Origin: Isoetes taiwanensis
Taxonomy: Eukaryota; Streptophyta; Lycopodiopsida; Isoetales; Isoetaceae
Length of the DNA: 64,000 nucleotides
Direction: 5' to 3'
Assembly (NCBI GenBank): GCA_021234155.1
Contig: JAJEKV010000076.1
Location: 5,671,819-5,735,818, forward strand
Position 1 is the first letter of the stretch. Every line of letters starts with the position of its first letter. A model generated the notes under the pieces. It did not search any database. It was not told the DNA's origin and saw only the letters and a list, made by a program, of their open reading frames with translations. Shown one piece after another: positions 36,191-48,600 of this stretch. Made by a program: the position numbers and the translations under genes.

Positions 36191-36564
36191 TTCACACAAA
36201 AAGAAAAACTACAAAAAGAAACACGGCAAGTCCGATCTTGGATCCTTTCAAAATCCGGCGTATAATGTCCAAATCTCTAAAATGACCTCTAGCCTAGATA
36301 AGCAATGCAGCCGAAGCTAGAGGGCCATTTCAAAAGAAATGGGCGATTTCTTTGGAATGGAGGTCGGGAATTTGGTGGGGGGGCAAGAAACTTGTTCGTT
36401 GCAGAACCAAAGCACAATCTCGACTCAGAACACGGAACCCGGGCTTAAAAAACTATGGCGGTAGGATAGAAGCGACCTACGGCTTGCGATTATCCGGTTG
36501 AAACACCGACCATCGAGCACTTAGATGACCGCCAATTTGAGGGAGCACTAGGTTTTAGCAGTCA

Positions 36565-36650
36565 CAAGCATATTCTAAGTATATTTCGGCATATACCTAG
36601 GATATACCACAAACCCATATAAACAAGGGTTTGCCCCCCTAGGGGCAACC
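36565..36650 (+). repeat. Dispersed repeat just inside the right TIR
   Basis: This carries AAGTATATTTCGGCATATACC, then AAACAAGGGTTTGCCCCCCT and AGGGGCAACC. It is the opposite-orientation match of 4,475-4,560. Its palindromic GCCCCCCTAGGGGC core suggests the remnant end of a second element nested beside the MULE terminus. Confidence 0.6.
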
Positions 36651-36654
36651 CAAA

Positions 36655-36779
36655 AAATTAGCCGTTCTCATGCATCTTGTATTTTTCGGCAACAATTAGG
36701 GGCAATTTTGCAAATTTTGAGAATATTGGGGCATTTTCGCAAATACCCCAAACTATAAGGGCATTTTTAAAATTTTCCC
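36655..36779 (-). repeat. MULE right terminal inverted repeat (~125 bp)
   Basis: Reverse complement of the left terminus, with one mismatch in the outer ~82 bp and a ~20-bp extra segment. It ends ATTTTTAAAATTTTCCC directly against the target duplication. Confidence 0.92.
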
Positions 36780-36788
36780 TATTTGATA
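36780..36788. repeat. MULE target-site duplication, right copy
   Basis: TATTTGATA is identical to 24,231-24,239. Confidence 0.9.
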
Positions 36789-36884
36789 TAGGGAAATTCA
36801 TATTACAAAATTACAGAGGCAAAAGAAGATTATCAAAACATTGTAATTTCTGTAAACAGTAATTTCTGGTGGTTATGGCTTAAC

Positions 36885-37325
36885 CGGTCCTTCAAAATTC
36901 GATGGCCGTTCTGGACCGTCGCCTAGGTTAGAGCAGAAGATGCTCCACAAAGGTATGGATCGACGCCTTATGATGCTCCACAAAAATAAATCGGGGTTTT
37001 GTTAGCTCTATTTATCGTAGCTCTATTTCAGCATTATATTCAGGATCATAGTTCCCGGCATCACAGGGTAATTTGAGTTGGATGTGGCTTAAGCCATTTG
37101 ATCATGATCTAGAATACTGTTTTCAAAATTCAATGGCCGTTTTGGACCGCCGCCTAGGTTAGATCAGAAGATGCTCCACAAAGGTATGGATCGTCGTCTA
37201 TGATTAGGTCAGAAGATGCTCCACAAAGGTAAATTAGGGTTTTCCTAGCTCCTATTTATCGTAGCTTTACCCAGACTTAATTAATATTATATTCAAAATT
37301 ATAGTTCCCGGCATCACAGCATAAT
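36885..37325 (+). repeat. Tandem duplication, two diverged units of about 240 bp
   Basis: CAAAATTC(G/A)ATGGCCGTT followed by CTGGACCG or TTGGACCG, GCCTAGGTTAGA, GATGCTCCACAAAGGTATGG and later AGTTCCCGGCATCACAG occurs at about 36,888-37,070 and about 37,126-37,320. The units differ by substitutions and small gaps. No coding role is seen. Confidence 0.8.
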
Positions 37326-40300
37326 GACATCCTGGCATTTGAGACGTGATTACCCTGCCATGCCATTTGCATTTCGGGTTCTCACTTTTGTATGGACCAA
37401 CTGCTATTTGCCAGAGTTTGCTCTGTAATCTGTGCAAGTTGATCTTTAGATGTGGTGGGGTCAGTTCTAGCTGCAAAGGCATGTGCAATGCATTCTTTAG
37501 TAAAAACCTCTGCATGACATGATTAAAAGTTTTATCTGATGAACAGGGCCTGAGTGATAATTTCTCTAGTGCTAGCAATTATATGGCAATTATACAGTCT
37601 ATGGCTTTTAATTCGTCAACACAAAGGTATGCCAGTCTGTATGTCTCTTAAGTTGCCGGCTGCCTTCAATGCGTTAAATAAGAAGGGACGATTTGAACTC
37701 AATGCAAATGCATATGGCTATGAATCTTTTACATTAGTTATTGGAATTTGAATGACCAAAACGTCCCCCTTTGCTATGATGTAGGATAATAATGGTAGTC
37801 AATCCACATTTTGATCTACGGACTTGCTGCTGATGTGTTGCAGAACCAAAAATTCTATATGAAAATGCAGCATTCTGTATCTCTAATGTGGCCACTCATC
37901 GCTTCTTCAGCCTTCCGAGGTTTATCTTCTTCAATTATTATCAGCACATAATGTTGCAAACTTGGTTCGTTTTTGAGGTTATGACTCTGCATATTGCTTT
38001 GTAAGCCACGTATCTTTTCTTAGATTATAGGGTCTGTGATTATACTCGGTATAATAGTGTACCTCTGCTTAGGCATCCTCTAAACTAGTGGCTAGACATA
38101 GGCATCCTCTAAACTAGTGGCTAGATGGAGTATTATAGTTGGCAGCTTCCCAATTCTAGGCAATGGCATCAGAATATATATGTGTCATGTTTAGGGCTGT
38201 GCATATGCTCAGTATAGTAGGATACCTCTGCATAGCGATCCTCTAAACTGTTGACTAAGTTTCCCAAGAATGCGGATGCAATAGAATTGGCAATTCTTCT
38301 TTGGAACAGTTAACTATCCATTTGGCATTATTTAATTTGTCTGTTTGAAATTATTTTCTCGGTTTAGGCTTAGCATGATTTAGCTGAATTATGTTGAAAA
38401 TTAGTTGCTTGTGTCCTTTCAAGAAAGTCTAAGTCGCTTCCAACTTCAAAGAAAGTCATGTAGTGGACCCTCAGCCTGCGTAACCTGCTGCAGTCTTGTC
38501 GCTAACTTTCTTTGTATTTTGTTTGGTGGGCAATGCCTAACTATCTAGTTCTTTCTTGTTGTAACTTCTATTTTTAAGATACTTGTTTGAGGATTTCTTA
38601 TTACATATAGGCGATATCATGTTGCGATATGTAGGTTTTGCAGGCAGCTTAATTGGGTGGAAGGATTATCTGTTAAGGGTCTTTATTCTGGTTAAAATGG
38701 AAATCTTGCTGGAGTTCTACCGTAAGTGCTTTCTTGTTTATTTACAGGTTATAAATTTCCATAAAAAAAACTCTATTTTACTTTGTATCAAAGACATGAC
38801 TGTATGAAGAATCATAATATTTTAGACAACTTATGAAACAAAGCAAACAATTGTTAGGACTGCTAAGAACATCCACATCCCATGAATTTTTTGGTGCTTA
38901 TGACAAGCAGGTTTTCTTGAGATGCATCATATTTTGCTTGAATGTTTAGGCATGAGCATAAAGGGAAAGAGAGGCACAGAGAAGGAGGACCCTAAGTGAA
39001 GTTATTTATGCCCTTCAGAACCGTAGGAAGTAAAGGATCATAGATGGCACAGGGAGTGCTATTCTATCAGGGGTTCAGAGGGGCCTTACATCCCTATGCC
39101 TAGAGGCAATTGAACTTGACTAACTAATTGGTTGTGTGCGAACCTGTCAAGCAGAAGCTACTCAAAAAATTCAGAAAATTTTAGTTCAATTGCTGGTTCG
39201 AACCTCTTGTGTTTTCCTGTCATTACATAGTTTAGCACATTGGTTGTTCTTACTTGGTAAAACTGGCCATTGAAACCAATACATGATTTAAATTGAAATT
39301 CTAGTAAGAAAAGAAACCACATCTACTAGCAGGTTTAAAAATTCCTGCTTTTAAATAACCATGATATATGATGAAAACAACAAAAATTGAGGGGCCCAGT
39401 ACAAGTGCATAGTAAGTACAACTACATACAGTCCCAGATATGGTGATATGCTTGGACACACTGTTTACCTCTGAGCAATGGTGCGGATTTATGTAGATGA
39501 GACTGAGATGCTGGTTTCTAGTGGGCAGGGGAGGATAAGCTGCTACTCAATAGTACAGAAAGCGGTGAGAGAAAGCGACCTCTCAGCCATACAGTCCAAC
39601 AATGCAATGAGAACATCAATGCTTTGTGAGGGAGATGAAAGATTATTTACATTTATTTTAGCTTGTCTTGTCGGAGTTATGACAATGCATATTGCTTTTG
39701 CAGAACAGAGCATGGAGCACTGCTATTGCTGAAAGTTCTGAAAACTTAAGAGTAAGTAAGAATTCATTGTTGTAGGTGTTTAATTGATGAAGGTTATCAT
39801 TGTTTTGATTCTATGTTACAAGATTATCTCTTAAGGCCACTAGCAGATCATTGCAGATGCATGCTTTAAGCTTTGGGGACTTTTAATAAAATACCAATAG
39901 AGCCTGATTTGGTGAGTTGGGCTGAATTCTTGGGGTGTTTTGAGTGTCACGAGAAAAATGCACCTTAGATCATATGTTTGATGAATTCTGGGCAGATTAA
40001 GAAACAATTCTTATGAATTTTTTGGAGTTCTATGATAAACAAATAAAAAAAGGATTCAGCAATTAACGATCATCTTCAGGAAGGCAAGTTGCTTGCTGCT
40101 TATGGAAGTCAGGCGTGTTTCAATAAATTAAGATCATGAATGATATTAGGCTGTGCCATTGGTTTAGTGGCTGTGTTTCCAGCTCAAGGATTATCCAGAA
40201 ATAAGTTTGCATACTCTCTGTGTCTCTAACTCTCAACTGTGGCAAATAAGAACCTCCTTCCTTTCTAGAATTCTTCAAGTATTCTGTTTGATCTCTCATA

Positions 40301-40990
40301 ACCTGGGCATTACAGTTTGATATTTAAATTTTGGGGTATCAAATCATTTCATGTTTGGGGTGTCAAATCATTTCGTAAAATCATTACAAGAGTCTTGTTG
40401 GAGACTTTAATGCTTGTATAAGCCGATCTAGAACTTGAAAGTTCTATTTTTAACAAGCTTTTTGAAGGGAAATTTATTGACTTCCTAGGTGAGGAAAAAT
40501 GTCTTACGGGGCATGGGGTTCAATCTCTTTTTAGGTGCTTTCTGCTTTGCAGCTGCTTAATCTAACTTTCACGAACAACGTCGTAATGAATCTTTGTCAC
40601 TTCTTCTGATGGGGAATTTTATGTTTACTATAGAAGAGAATAAAAAGTATTGAGTCAATCACGCCAATAGAACTTGACTTGGAAGCTCTAGTATTGCACT
40701 TGACTTGAAAGCTCTAGTATTGTAGCATTCTTAACAATCACCTCAGCAAAATGTGAGTGAATACAATTGTTGCAAACAATGCTACGTCATGATTACTACC
40801 ATCTCGGTTCATAACATAAGCACACACTACCATGATGTGGCCGAGATAATAGGTTTGAAGCATGAGATTTGTTTTAATACTAAAATTTTCATATCGGGTT
40901 GACATCATTTATGCATTTGCTCATTGCTAATTTGAAGTTAGTTTGCATGTCAATTGACACCGTATGTAGGTTGTAGTGGATATAAATTGT
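37326..40990. other. No gene recognised; local short repeats
   Basis: CAG and CTG are normally frequent here, unlike the neighbouring MULE cargo. Short repeats include GGCATCCTCTAAACTAGTGG twice at about 38,072-38,125 with a diverged third copy near 38,235, and GAAAGCTCTAGTATTG-type units at about 40,680-40,725. An 84-codon frame at 39,478-39,732 has no known domain. It may be intron or flank of an unseen gene. Confidence 0.4.
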
Positions 40991-40998
40991 CACTTTCT

Positions 40999-41096
40999 AT
41001 TATCTTGCAATATTGGCCTTGTTTGGATTTATCTTGCAATATTGGCCTTAGTTGGTCTTGGCTATCTTGCAATATTGGCCTTAGTTGGTCTTCTTC
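40999..41096 (+). repeat. Three tandem units of about 34 bp
   Basis: TATCTTGCAATATTGGCCTT followed by a (G/A)TTTGG or AGTTGG segment is repeated three times. It is a minisatellite with no function apparent. Confidence 0.9.
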
Positions 41097-41099
41097 AAC

Positions 41100-43180
41100 A
41101 AGATATCCTTGTGCGTTTTATCTTGAGCAAGTGCAACATGTATCCTTGACCCAAAAAAAAAAGGGACGAACAAAAAAGTGCAGCAGAAGACTTTGGGGGA
41201 ATTTTAAGCTTGAATTCACTATGCAAAATGGAAAAGGTAGTCACATCCATTAGATATAGCTTTATTATGATTTCGGAATGGAATTGAATTAAATAATGTG
41301 ATAACAAAAAGTAATGAGGTCATAAAGGTGTGAAAGCAATCTTAGGAGTGTTAGCTTTATAGAGCATTGTTTTAAAAGATATACCAAGACAACTTAAATT
41401 GGCATATTGGTGACAATGAGGTGAGTTAAATGTTCAAAATAGAGAGCACAAAATTTGAACCTATGCATGTAACTATCAAGCCTAATATCACGACCACTAG
41501 GTTGCCACAATTTATAATGATTTTGAAGTTAAGTATCAACGGTTGCCTAGAAACCACAGATTCTAACTATTCATTTGTTGCAACAGCCACTTTCGACAAA
41601 AGGCTCCGGTGATTTTGCCTTTGCCAAAATGTAGGAAAAAGGCCTATTCATGAAGAACTCAAAATAGGGTTATGATGGCCAATTAAAATTTGGTTGGCTT
41701 TTGTTAATAGAAAGCAATATCCTTAGCATTACGTTAACAAAGCATTATCTTGAATGTTACAACTTCTTCCTTCTTCAATGAGACCCAAATTCTTCGCAAC
41801 ATATGCCTAAAATACCAATCTGTGGCCATCGGTACCAAAAGCGATTGGGCTTGGTGAGAAGGTGGAGGCGAAGGTTGCCACTCAAAAACTCTTTAGGAGG
41901 ACAAAAATTGCATTTTAGGTCGGGCCGATCGGTATTTCATGGCCATTCATCCGTGGAATCAAAAACTATTATGGATTACAATACATAAAAGTACATATAA
42001 GTAGAGGATTTCCATCAACCAGTTTGCGGGTTCCAAATTCACTTCCTTTCTTTGCTTGAGCTTCCATTAAAAGGAGTTTTAAGAAGTTTGTTACAAGGCG
42101 ATTATAACCCAAGAAACTAGTAAAATTGAAAGGGAAAGCTGAAGGCGGGGACTTCGGGAAATGCTTTTATCAAAGCAAACTTATGAACTCAATCTTTGTA
42201 GATGCATCACGCTGTTTCAATCTTTGGTGAGAGTGACCGGGGATGGCGTGAATATTGGTGACTAGAGATGTGAGGAGGCTAATAAAAGGCAGAGCGAGAG
42301 ATGATGGCAACACTTGTTTTGTTTCCTATCAAACATAAAGGCAAAGGGACAAGTTCATTTCTTCCCAAATCGACCCATGGAATTGATATTTGGTTAAGTT
42401 AGATTCATTTGAACATAAAAGACAATATTTGTTAAATAAAACTATAATTTGGTTAGAGGAAGAAAATGGAGCAATATGCCATCATGTGAAAGCTAGGAAA
42501 TTTTACCGTTGCCAATCACGAGAGAAAACACCTTGTAGAGATTTCAACATGACACTCTCATTGTCATGGGAGGAGGGGGATTAAGTTGCCAAAATTCTAT
42601 GAATGGACTAGCAAACTAGGACTAGCTTGAAAGGTTCAAAGAAAAGTGCAAGTTGTGGGGATCTCAAAATAGACTAATTAGACTTGCAATTAGCTTTAAA
42701 AAGTTCAATACTTATTTATATAAGCATTGGAGCTAAAAGTTTGTATCAGGCCAACATCTAGCATCTAAAAATACGGATGCTTTATTTGAAAATACCTCTT
42801 GTCTTTTGTAGCACATGAAAAATGGATGTGCCATAAGATAAGATACAATAAGAACAAAAAAATAGCTATGAGATTTTATGATTGAATTTTAGATGCTTTG
42901 CGATGGCTGTATCTGCATAGATATGACAACTTCTAATATCTAAACCCTAGTTGTCCTATAAAAGCATTATTTGAAATTACTCATATAGTAGATGAAAAGG
43001 GAATGGGCCATAAGATACTTGTCTCTTATTCTTGCAATGTGGCCTGCAATATTCTAAATTAGAGAAATAGATGTTTATCAATGTTAAGAGCTTTGAGGCT
43101 CGTAAATCAATGACCTAGAATTCTTCATTGGACCATTCATTAGAAGCGGATAAAGGAAACTTAGCCTACCTACTAGTAGT
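41100..43180. other. No gene recognised
   Basis: AT-rich sequence with only short frames. CAG/CTG are sparse from about 41,800 to 42,350. I see no element ends. Confidence 0.45.
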
Positions 43181-43189
43181 TAAAACAAA

Positions 43190-43790
43190 AGAGGATAGGA
43201 CAACACTTCTAGTATTATATGACACATGACACAACCATAATAGCACTTCTAGTATTATATGATACACGACACAACCATCATATATAGCAACAAAGGGTAT
43301 ATGACACATGACACAACCCACCTTCTAGTGATATATAACACATGAGAATAGAATAGAATAGAATAGAATAGAATAGAGAATAGAATAGAATAGACTTTTT
43401 ATCGTCCATGGAGACCAATTGGCCTATGGGATCAAAAACAAAGAAGCGACACAATGTGTGCATTGACAATGACAAGTGACACAACCATGATATATAGCAA
43501 TACTTGTAGTAGTATATGACCAAAGGTAATGACACGTGGCACAACTATGATATAACAATATTTCTAGTATTATATGTTATGTGACACAGTCATGTTATAA
43601 AAGCGATACACTTGCTATCATACACTTGCAAACAAGACATAAAAGTAACTACTAGTATTGTATGACCATTGACACAACTATAGCAACACTTCTATGACAA
43701 GTGAGACTAATGGCATGCCAAACATGACATTTGACATATGTCATAAGTTTCTCAATCTGAGGAGACATAAAAGTGAGTAGCAATATATAT
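43190..43790 (+). repeat. Degenerate minisatellite (CACTTCTAGTATTATATGAC units)
   Basis: Units containing CACTTCTAGTATTATATGAC and GACACAACCAT(A/G)ATAT recur irregularly about every 45-70 bp. Late copies are heavily diverged. A LINE tail is inserted among them at 43,338-43,435. Confidence 0.7.
43338..43435 (-). mobile_element. LINE 3' tail, strongly 5'-truncated
   Basis: Read on the minus strand, CCCATAGGCCAATTGGTCTC and GGACGATAAAAAG lead into an imperfect (CTATT)n tail. The same 3' end closes the longer LINE at 56.4-57.4 kb. This copy keeps only about 50 bp of element plus its tail. Confidence 0.7.
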
Positions 43791-43799
43791 GACATAAGG

Positions 43800-44580
43800 G
43801 TGGGGTCACATGAAGATGCAGGCATCGATCAATAGATGTCAAAACCTAAAACAAAAAGGAACACATGTAGTTTTACGATATGAAAGAACCATGTTGGCGT
43901 CTATCTCTTCCAATAGATTCTCTACTTTCGGTTGAAAGGAGTCATATCAACATGAATCCTTTGGATCTCAACCGTGGTAAATCGAGAACACTTGCCAGCA
44001 GCGAAGTTACGGCGGGGAAGAAGAACGGTCGCGAGAGCTCGGTGCGGTTGACATCTTCATGCGACCACAATCCCGATTTAGAAGGGACATGAAGGAATTC
44101 GGGTTCCTTATCTTCATGTGACCATACCCTAAGGCATGCCACATTTTTAAATTATACAATTGGAGTGAGATGCATTTTTTGTTTGTTATATAAAATATAA
44201 CAGGTGCATTTAGTGTTGGTTTTATTGCATCTGGTAGCTTCACATTGTGCTTAAGGCTCAAAACTTTATGTTGCGCATCTTTGGTATTTTTTTCTTTTGG
44301 CCTCTGCATGCCTTTTTGCTAGTTTTTTCTTTGCTAATTTAACCTAACCTAATGGCGGGTCTGAAGGGACCTTAAGGCTCAGATTTCACCACTGTGGCAG
44401 TTGTGGCAGTCGCGGAAACAAATTAATGAGCCACACAAGTGAGGAGTTTAAAAAAATTATTGTATATAAATTATATGACCTACCCTTGACATTTGAATTA
44501 GGAATATTTCTAGCCTCCCATATTACAGTATCAAACAAGGGTTTGCTCCTTTGGACAACCAAAAATTATACTCCTAGATA
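43800..44580. other. No gene recognised
   Basis: Short frames only. An AAACAAGGGTTTGC segment near 44,532 weakly resembles the dispersed repeat at 4.5 and 36.6 kb. Confidence 0.4.
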
Positions 44581-44591
44581 AGTAGGCATGC

Positions 44592-45298
44592 ATGCAAAAT
44601 ATGGCTAAAATCTTCTTAAAACACAATTTTCATATTTCTTTTTCATTAACATCGTTCTTGGCGCTTTGCTTGCTGCACTTTTGCACACTGTTTTTTGTCT
44701 TAAACAAAGTCATCTTTCCAAAACCACTAAGCGAGAAAATTCCATCCCTCCCCCTCCAATCGATGCATCAACATCATATTGCTAAAGGCCCTTTGCTTGA
44801 AAACCCTTGGCGTGGTTTTTTAATCCACGGAAATAATAGGCTGTTGTGTTCTTACTTTCTTTGTTTGGGTCCTCGCCTCTTGGTCACCATGGACGAAAAA
44901 ATTCAATCAATCTTGTTTGATCAAGTCCACTCGACTCTTTTGTTCATAGGTGCAAGTGGAATTGATATTTTGAAATGTCGTGTAGATGCTCTCATATTAC
45001 TTAGATATATCAAACCGTGGACAAAGGCCAAATTATGTATCTTTATGCGCATTCTAAGGATGGTTTGATAAAGAGGAAAGAATATGCATGCCATATTTTG
45101 GTATTTAGATATGATATTTTTTTGTTGAATACAATTCCTCCCGTTTGTTCTCAGCGTAAAAGCACATGGAATGCCCTCGAAATTTTTGAATGTTTGTATG
45201 TGGTGAGAGAATATATTTTGAAAATCGCAATAAATGACCTTGGATTTACTCAATTGGAAGCCCAGCAGAATTACTTGACTATTGTTTTTGTTTGATGC
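44592..45298 (+). other. Unidentified overlapping plus-strand frames
   Basis: Frames of 158 codons (44,592-45,068) and 92 codons (45,017-45,295) overlap and could be one protein split by a frameshift. Residues 10-40 of the first are hydrophobic enough for a membrane or signal segment. The opposite strand also holds a 139-codon frame. None matches a family I know. The position about 350 bp upstream of the syntaxin start makes a decayed gene or chance ORFs equally likely. Confidence 0.22.
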
Positions 45299-45649
45299 AT
45301 TCAATAATATAGTATTTGGGTGTGACTTCATGTTATACATCTACTCTAGATATTGAACTTAATGGTATGTATTTAAAAGCAGAATACAATGTGAAATGCT
45401 CCCGTTAATATGTGCGTCAAATGTGCGAGCATAGAAAATGCATGCCAACACCATCAACGCAATTTGGGCTTATAGAATGGCGACATTTGTCACCAGTTGA
45501 GCTTGAGTCGTGGTATGGGGTGCGTATTCTCTACACACGTAAAACAAGCTCCAAGGTTCGACATGTTCATGTTCTTCTTTTCGATGGAGGAATTAAGAAG
45601 TCCAGAGAAAGAAAATGAAAGATATTAAGCAATCCTCAAACCTCGAGAA

Positions 45650-48600
45650 ATGAATGATCTTCTTGGGGTATGCCACATCCAATGCTATTTTGCAACAAAT
45701 TTCTAACTTATAGCATGGGTTCTAAATCTGTGCATAGCAAAACTATATATGCACTAGAGTTGTAGGTCTTATACTATAAATTTCTAGCAATTGATCATAA
45801 CGAATAGTTTTAAACATATTGTGAGTTGCTATTTACCTCATAACAGGAACTTCCCAATGCTGGCCGGAGCATTAGTGATGATGCAACTATTGAAATCAGA
45901 GAAAATCAGATAACAGATGATCTGAGATACCTCGGACATATCCCACTTCTTGAAGAGGTTTGTAGTCTATCGAGTTTAACACTATCTCTTTTGTGAATCA
46001 AAGCGGGGGTATAGCAGCGGGGTTGGAAATTTTGAATATAGTAAAAGTGAGGGGACTCTATGAGGATGGCCAATTTCTTTGAGAGTATCTGACATGCAAG
46101 CTGCTTTGCAACCACAGAGAACTATGATTAGAAGCTTATTTTTTGGCCAACAAATATAAAGCGAGATAACTCAAAAGCTCATCAGCGGCATTGGTTAAGC
46201 ATAAATCTACATTTTTCTTCCATGAGGCATAGAGCTTTTGATGTATTTATCATATCGTGTGTGTGTTTTTCATAAAAAGAACAAAAGAAGTCTTAAATGT
46301 TAATTTATCAAGGCCAAGGATAGATTTCAGAAGTAAAGTTACATGTACAAAGATCTCATCTTCACAAAAAGTCCTTTGTCTCATCTTACCAAGAAGTCCG
46401 CTTGCTTAAAGGTGAATTGCTATAGAGAGAATTGATTGTCTCTCTCATGTGATCATAGGTGGGAGGTATCAAAAAATGATATTGCGGGGAATCCATAAAG
46501 GTCTTCAAAAGTTACGGGTATGTGCACATTATTCCTTCATTTGGCACAAATTGATAATAAAACGTTAATCAATGGATGTTGATTTATTGATGGTTTGTAT
46601 CTAATGAATCAAGTTCATCTTTTATTTTAGTATTCAATTCTGATTGGATATATATTTCTCAAACATTTTTTGGCTGTAAATTTGTATAGTGTATATTTTG
46701 CATGTGGTAGCTCACGAATGACATTGAATTTTTGTCCTAATATAGGCCATGATCTATTGACTATCTATCATCAATCAATTCAAATTTGTTGAAGGGCAAA
46801 ATATTTGGTGGGTTTCAAATTTGGCACTTTTGAATGAGAGTTTTTCTTTCGGTGAGGGTGCTAAAAGCATCGCGTCGGGGGCGTGCTTTTGCACCCCACC
46901 GACATCTTTTGACTGAATGAGAAGCAAAGCACACAAAGTTATTATAATATAAGAATCAGCGGATATCGCTACCATTAGTATTGAGACTAAGCGACATACT
47001 TGCGGGACATACGAGGAAATACAAAGCACAACAAAAGCATCATTTGTAAATGGTTGTTACAAGAACCCTGTTCTTTGTATTCCAATTTCTCGAGAAAATT
47101 TGATGCACCAATTTGTTAATTTGTAGCTTTAAAAAAGCGAATGGGGCGACATTGATGGAGTGATCAAAAGCGACCCAAAATGTCAAAGGGAAAGTAGAGG
47201 CACTTTCGATAAAGCGTTAAGTCACTTGGCTTGTATAGTTCCAAAATGAAGTTTATTGAACTAATGTATGTTCTTTCTTCTGAGAATATAGCAAGTCATA
47301 AAAATCAGTGTGGAGAAGGAAATACGATTGGACCCATACAATTTCTATATTTGCGTAAAGGTGTCCATGATCAACTTTGTTGAGTGAGTGGGATAATTGG
47401 TTTGCCATGATGCGAAACAATGGTTTTATTCTATTGCATGTTTATTTATTCAATGGCTTGCGACTTCAAAATTATTTTGCGAGAACATTGAAGAAGAAAG
47501 TTGAAAAGAGGTTTTCTGGGAGTTCGGGCATGTTTAATAATAGGTTCCTTTTAAGATTCTAAATATCTTAGGTGCTGGAAAACCCATCTCATATATCAGA
47601 ATGATGAGGATGGTTTTAACGTGGAACTTTAGCACTCCTATCTTTAATAAGTGCTCAATGCAAAATTAAGTTCTTAGTATATAGATTCCATGTTAACTTC
47701 ATTTTGTCAAATGCTTAAATATCACATCCCTCTGGATATCTTTTGGCACTTGTTCTGGAAGTCCACAGTCCAACTTGTTTGCACTATTTAATGACGTGCG
47801 TGAACTATATCATTGCAGAATGGTGTCCCCGATGTTTTTTCTATTTGCCCTGAATGCCTAAAACAATAAAGTATTATTCTATCATTCTTTCTATTATACT
47901 ATCACATCCACCCTTGCATATGGCATTAATGTGTTAATGTGATGTATATAAACAAGAGAAGTCACCTAGAAATAGATGGCTTTCTTTCTCTATCTTGTTC
48001 TCATTCTAGTTTTGATAGTTACGTTTCAAAATTCTTTGTATTTATTAGGCGTTCCCCACCCTAATTATGACAAGACTAGTTACAAGAGAGTATATCGTTT
48101 TAACATTGCATTTTACAGGAGACAAGGCAGAAATTTCAAGATGACTATAAACAGGTTGTTGAGAGGAGGATATTTACAGGTCTTATCCCTCTGCCTCTCC
48201 TCGCTCCCCTAAGATTGGATAGCATTAAATCTTGCTTTGTTTCTTATTTTTTCACTCCAACTACTTGGTTTTAGACAATAAATTTTTTAGTACAAATTTA
48301 GTTATGAAATATATGTCTTTAAGTGCATTCTTAATTCGCCCCTATCTATGTTCTTGTATTAATTGGTCTCATAAACCCATCCGGCCCGAGGGCTCCCTAA
48401 GATGAGGCATGTCCACATTCAAAATTTTGCAGATCAAGTGGTAACATTTATATGCAAGATAGGCAACTCTCAACAGGATCATTAACGCCTTGTATGGTTG
48501 GCTCTTATGTCCTCGAAAGGGCATAAAGGAATTTATTGTATGCTAAGGCTTCATCCGTCAGACTGCCTCATGGAACACTTGTAGAAAGAGGGAAATCAAC

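Larger units (their letters stand above)
34173..36563. repeat. Tandem unit 2 (~2.39 kb) inside the MULE
   Basis: A second copy of the 31,793-34,172 unit in the same order and orientation. It starts CACTTCCTCTCGGGAGG and ends GGTTTTAGCAGTCA. Compared with unit 1 it is poorer in CAG/CTG, most clearly at 35,791-35,820. Beyond it lie about 90 bp of dispersed repeat and then the right inverted repeat. Confidence 0.92.
24240..36779. mobile_element. 12.54-kb composite Mutator-like element carrying host-gene fragments
   Basis: The ends are inverted repeats starting GGGAAAATTTTAAAAATGCC, flanked by a perfect 9-bp duplication (TATTTGATA). Inside, from left to right, lie a broken MuDR-type transposase (minus), a Ty1/copia fragment (plus), a 253-bp tandem duplication, a PPR fragment (minus), and two ~2.4-kb tandem units. 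Each unit carries a PPR fragment (plus) and ankyrin-gene exons (minus). Carrying gene pieces with their introns is typical of Pack-MULEs, but those are usually a few kb and lack a transposase. This one looks like a formerly autonomous element that grew by capture and internal duplication. A chance pairing of solo ends is unlikely given the matching nine-base duplication. Confidence 0.9.

Noticed and set aside
31793-36563. Repeat-induced point mutation as the cause of the unit differences
   Set aside because: That process makes C to T changes, whereas the swaps here turn CAG to CGG and CTG to CCG, and the host looks like a plant, not a fungus.
40999-41096. Three short repeats considered as an array of regulatory sites
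   Set aside because: They are plain tandem units of about 34 bp. No known binding motif stands out.
45412-45618. 68-codon frame just upstream of the syntaxin start
   Set aside because: It ends about 30 bp before MNDLLG in another frame. No homologue is known to me and it is more likely leader sequence.
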